Of a stretch of DNA of 64,000 nt, positions 61,787-64,000 are shown piece after piece. This stretch comes from Reticulascus tulasneorum (lineage: Eukaryota; Ascomycota; Sordariomycetes; Glomerellales; Reticulascaceae). Every line of letters starts with the position of its first letter. Within the stretch, counting starts at the first letter, position 1. The notes under the pieces were generated by a model. It was not told where the DNA came from. It saw only the letters and a list, made by a program, of their open reading frames with translations, and did no database searches. The translations under genes were made by a program, and so were the position numbers. Location: assembly GCA_001557505.1 (NCBI GenBank), contig LSAX01000011.1, positions 1,364,001-1,428,000 of the forward strand, given 5' to 3'.

Positions 61787-64000
61787 ATGGACTCCACAAA
61801 CGACAATGCGCGCCTAGTTGGCGCATCTGCTCCCGCCGACTCTCAGCCCTACGAGGATACCCATTTGAATGGTGATACGACTGTTGACGAGACGAAAGAA
61901 CCGTTCCCGAACCCACTGCCCTCCCAAGCACAAACCTCCAAACTGCCTAACGAGTCGGACGAGGATTGGACGACTAAGGCATTGCAGTTCCTAGCGACAG
62001 CGACACCAAGTACATTGGGCGGCATCGCCGTAGGGCTCGGAGCTGTTACATACTTCGTCCTTGGCCAGATTGGCCTTCTGCTCATCGGCGCATTCGGTGG
62101 CATAGTTCTCTTTATCTCTTATGAGGCGCGTCATCCAGAAATAAGCCGGGCGGTCCGAGGAGAAAAAGGGGCCGACGTCATCCAGCGACTTCGACAAGAG
62201 AGGAAACCGGAACCCAAGAACAGCGATGGGGAAGAGGAGGATGGTCGGGCGATACACAGTTTCGAAGACTTCCAGCCCGAGACTCGAGAAGCACTGAATG
62301 GTCTGGTTGACGCCATAATACGAGATTATGTGAAATGGTGGTATACCCCGATTGTGCCGTCAGATCGATCGTTCCCGCTATCATGCAGGAAGCTTCTGAA
62401 CTCGTTCCTCTTCTCTATCTCGAGCCATCTAAGTCGAAAGCGACCAGCCGACTCATTTCTCGACTTCCTTACGAACTCGTCCTCGATGGTTATCGTCTTC
62501 TTCTCCGAACTCTCGGCCGCGTTCTCCGAGGTACCGTCCGATGCGAAGATCCCGCCAGCAGACACTATTTATAACTACCTTTCTGAGAACCCGGACTCGA
62601 ATCTGGCAAACCTCCTGAGTCAGCCTCAACAAGCCTCCAAGTTTCGAATGGTAGCGGAGGACCTGCTAGGCTTCCTAGACCGCTCAGCATATGATTGTGA
62701 CCCAGCCCGGGTATTCCTGCGAGAGATTATGGCAGGAGTCGTGTTGGAAATGACTCTGCAAACCTGCTCGAAGCCGGAGTGGATTAATAGCTGGATCGTA
62801 TATTTGTTGGAGGAGGGCGAGCCGGATTTCAACCAAGCGATCGATGTTGGCATGCAAACAAAACCAGACACAAGCAACAATGCATTTTTCGATTTCGACG
62901 GCAATGTCGGGAATATTGGCTTGACGAAGGGAAACCGAAGTTCCTTTGAGCTGGAAAAGACTCGTCGCAAAGATTCGATGGCGCATCGGAAAAAGCTCAG
63001 CAAGGCAGATGAGGAAATGGAAGTGGCCATGGAAGAGATGAAGCGAATGAACCAGATGATTGCCGAAGAGGAAGCTCGAAGGGTTCAGGAAGCTTCTAGT
63101 GTTACTGAGGAGCGGCCGGCACACGCTATAGAGCGCCATTCCATTGATCTTGATAAGCAGAAGACTGCCATGACCGAAGGAGACGCGTCCCCCAGGTCTC
63201 AAACGTCCGTCGGCAAGCCATCAATAGATGGCTCAAACAAGGGTGGAAGCCTACAGTCGCCAATAACACCGAGGTCAACTATGGATATGTCTAGTCAAAA
63301 CTCGTCACCAAAGCATGCTGCCGAGGGTATCACTTCTCAGTTTACCAGCTTCGATCAAATAGTACCACCAGCGCGCGAGGAGCCAGAGCCAGGGAGTAAC
63401 GGACAGCGAAAAGGGCCCCTTACGCTGCACAATGCGAATTTCATCATCCATGATGACACGACGAACGATAAGGGGAGGGTTCGAAGCAAGCCAACCTGGG
63501 ATTATCTGGTACAAATAGAGCCAGCATCACCGCATCATCCTGGCTGGATGATTGTCAGGAAGTATTCGGATTTTGAAACTTTACACGAGATTCTAAGGCG
63601 TATTGCCACTATATCTGGCGCGACAGCATTTAATGAACAGCATGCCGTGCTACCGAACTGGAAGCTGCATACGAGAGCCTCGCTTCGAGGAGAATTAGAG
63701 CGATATGTACGAGACGCATGTTGGTATCAGTCACTTGCCGAGAGCGAAGGGTTGAAGCGCTTCCTCGAAAAGGATCACGGTCATACTCATAGTGGGTCGA
63801 AGTCGGGCTTCGGATGGGACGTGGTTGGCAAGAACATGCTTGATGTCCTCACGATTGCGCCGAAGGGTGCGATGGAGGGAGGCAAAACGATCGTTGAAGG
63901 AGTCACAGGGGTCTTCAACAATATTGGTCTTGGTCCGCGAAAGCTCACCAACACTTCTCTGAGCGACATTCAAACGCAAAGCAGTCGGTTATCAATTGGG
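61787..64000 (+). CDS. PXA-PX sorting-nexin-like membrane protein (3' end cut by window)
   Basis: One open exon from the ATG at 61787 to the window end, 738 residues so far. After an acidic N-terminus there are two close hydrophobic segments (about residues 72-108) that probably form an ER membrane hairpin. A PXA domain follows (about 161-348, including YVKWWYTP), then a coiled-coil-prone Glu/Met/Lys stretch (about 405-430), a Ser-rich linker, and a PX domain (about 571-661, with VRKYSDFETLHEIL and the Arg/Tyr/Lys face used for phosphoinositide binding). The order is that of fungal Mdm1/SNX25-type proteins, which tether ER to vacuole or lipid droplets. No RGS domain is visible between PXA and PX, unlike metazoan SNX13/25. 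A sorting-nexin C-terminal domain would be expected beyond the window. Confidence 0.88.
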   Translation, partial: MDSTNDNARLVGASAPADSQPYEDTHLNGDTTVDETKEPFPNPLPSQAQTSKLPNESDEDWTTKALQFLATATPSTLGGIAVGLGAVTYFVLGQIGLLLIGAFGGIVLFISYEARHPEISRAVRGEKGADVIQRLRQERKPEPKNSDGEEEDGRAIHSFEDFQPETREALNGLVDAIIRDYVKWWYTPIVPSDRSFPLSCRKLLNSFLFSISSHLSRKRPADSFLDFLTNSSSMVIVFFSELSAAFSEVPSDAKIPPADTIYNYLSENPDSNLANLLSQPQQASKFRMVAEDLLGFLDRSAYDCDPARVFLREIMAGVVLEMTLQTCSKPEWINSWIVYLLEEGEPDFNQAIDVGMQTKPDTSNNAFFDFDGNVGNIGLTKGNRSSFELEKTRRKDSMAHRKKLSKADEEMEVAMEEMKRMNQMIAEEEARRVQEASSVTEERPAHAIERHSIDLDKQKTAMTEGDASPRSQTSVGKPSIDGSNKGGSLQSPITPRSTMDMSSQNSSPKHAAEGITSQFTSFDQIVPPAREEPEPGSNGQRKGPLTLHNANFIIHDDTTNDKGRVRSKPTWDYLVQIEPASPHHPGWMIVRKYSDFETLHEILRRIATISGATAFNEQHAVLPNWKLHTRASLRGELERYVRDACWYQSLAESEGLKRFLEKDHGHTHSGSKSGFGWDVVGKNMLDVLTIAPKGAMEGGKTIVEGVTGVFNNIGLGPRKLTNTSLSDIQTQSSRLSIG

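Overview
The window is nuclear DNA of a filamentous ascomycete (Pezizomycotina, probably Sordariomycetes). Genes have short GT-AG introns of about 50-125 nt with CTNAC-type branch points, and the protein families (Zn2Cys6 regulator, hybrid PKS-NRPS, GT90, CIA84-like PPR protein) fit this group. All spliced models below were built by hand from the sequence. They were checked for reading phase but not against transcripts.

Left part (1-19.7 kb): a single-exon Zn2Cys6 transcription factor (919-3570) is followed by about 11 kb with no recognisable gene. That stretch is rich in simple repeats and homopolymers and holds two weak tRNA-like relics. At 14.8-16.1 kb lies a small NAD(P)-binding (NmrA/SDR-like) gene on the minus strand, and then 3.6 kb of non-coding DNA.

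Centre (19.7-31.7 kb): one large hybrid megasynthase in six exons, about 3881 aa, ordered KS-AT-DH-(dead cMT)-ER-KR-ACP-C-A-T-R. It has an intact-looking enoylreductase, a methyltransferase region without a SAM-binding motif, and a terminal reductase-type domain whose Gly-rich loop and YxxxK motif are both altered. No P450, transporter, trans-ER or other obvious tailoring gene sits beside it. The only metabolic-looking neighbour is the NAD(P)-binding gene.

Right part (32.7-64 kb): mostly conserved housekeeping genes. These are an Osh3-type oxysterol-binding protein, a Gts1-type ArfGAP/UBA protein, a GT90 glycosyltransferase, a TMEM19/DUF92 membrane protein, mitochondrial ribosomal protein S18, a CIA84-like PPR protein, the Sub1/PC4 coactivator and, cut by the window end, a PXA-PX sorting-nexin-like protein. 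Between them lies a more variable accessory patch at 44.6-51 kb. It holds a seven-exon secreted protein of unknown family, a divergently transcribed secreted metallopeptidase-like protein whose HExxH has become HALTH, and a broken F-box-like gene. A Gly/Ser-rich secreted protein lies at 58.5-59.6 kb.

The best candidate for something undescribed is the solitary megasynthase. Its domain state predicts a fully reducible, unmethylated polyketide joined to one amino acid and released without NADPH reduction.
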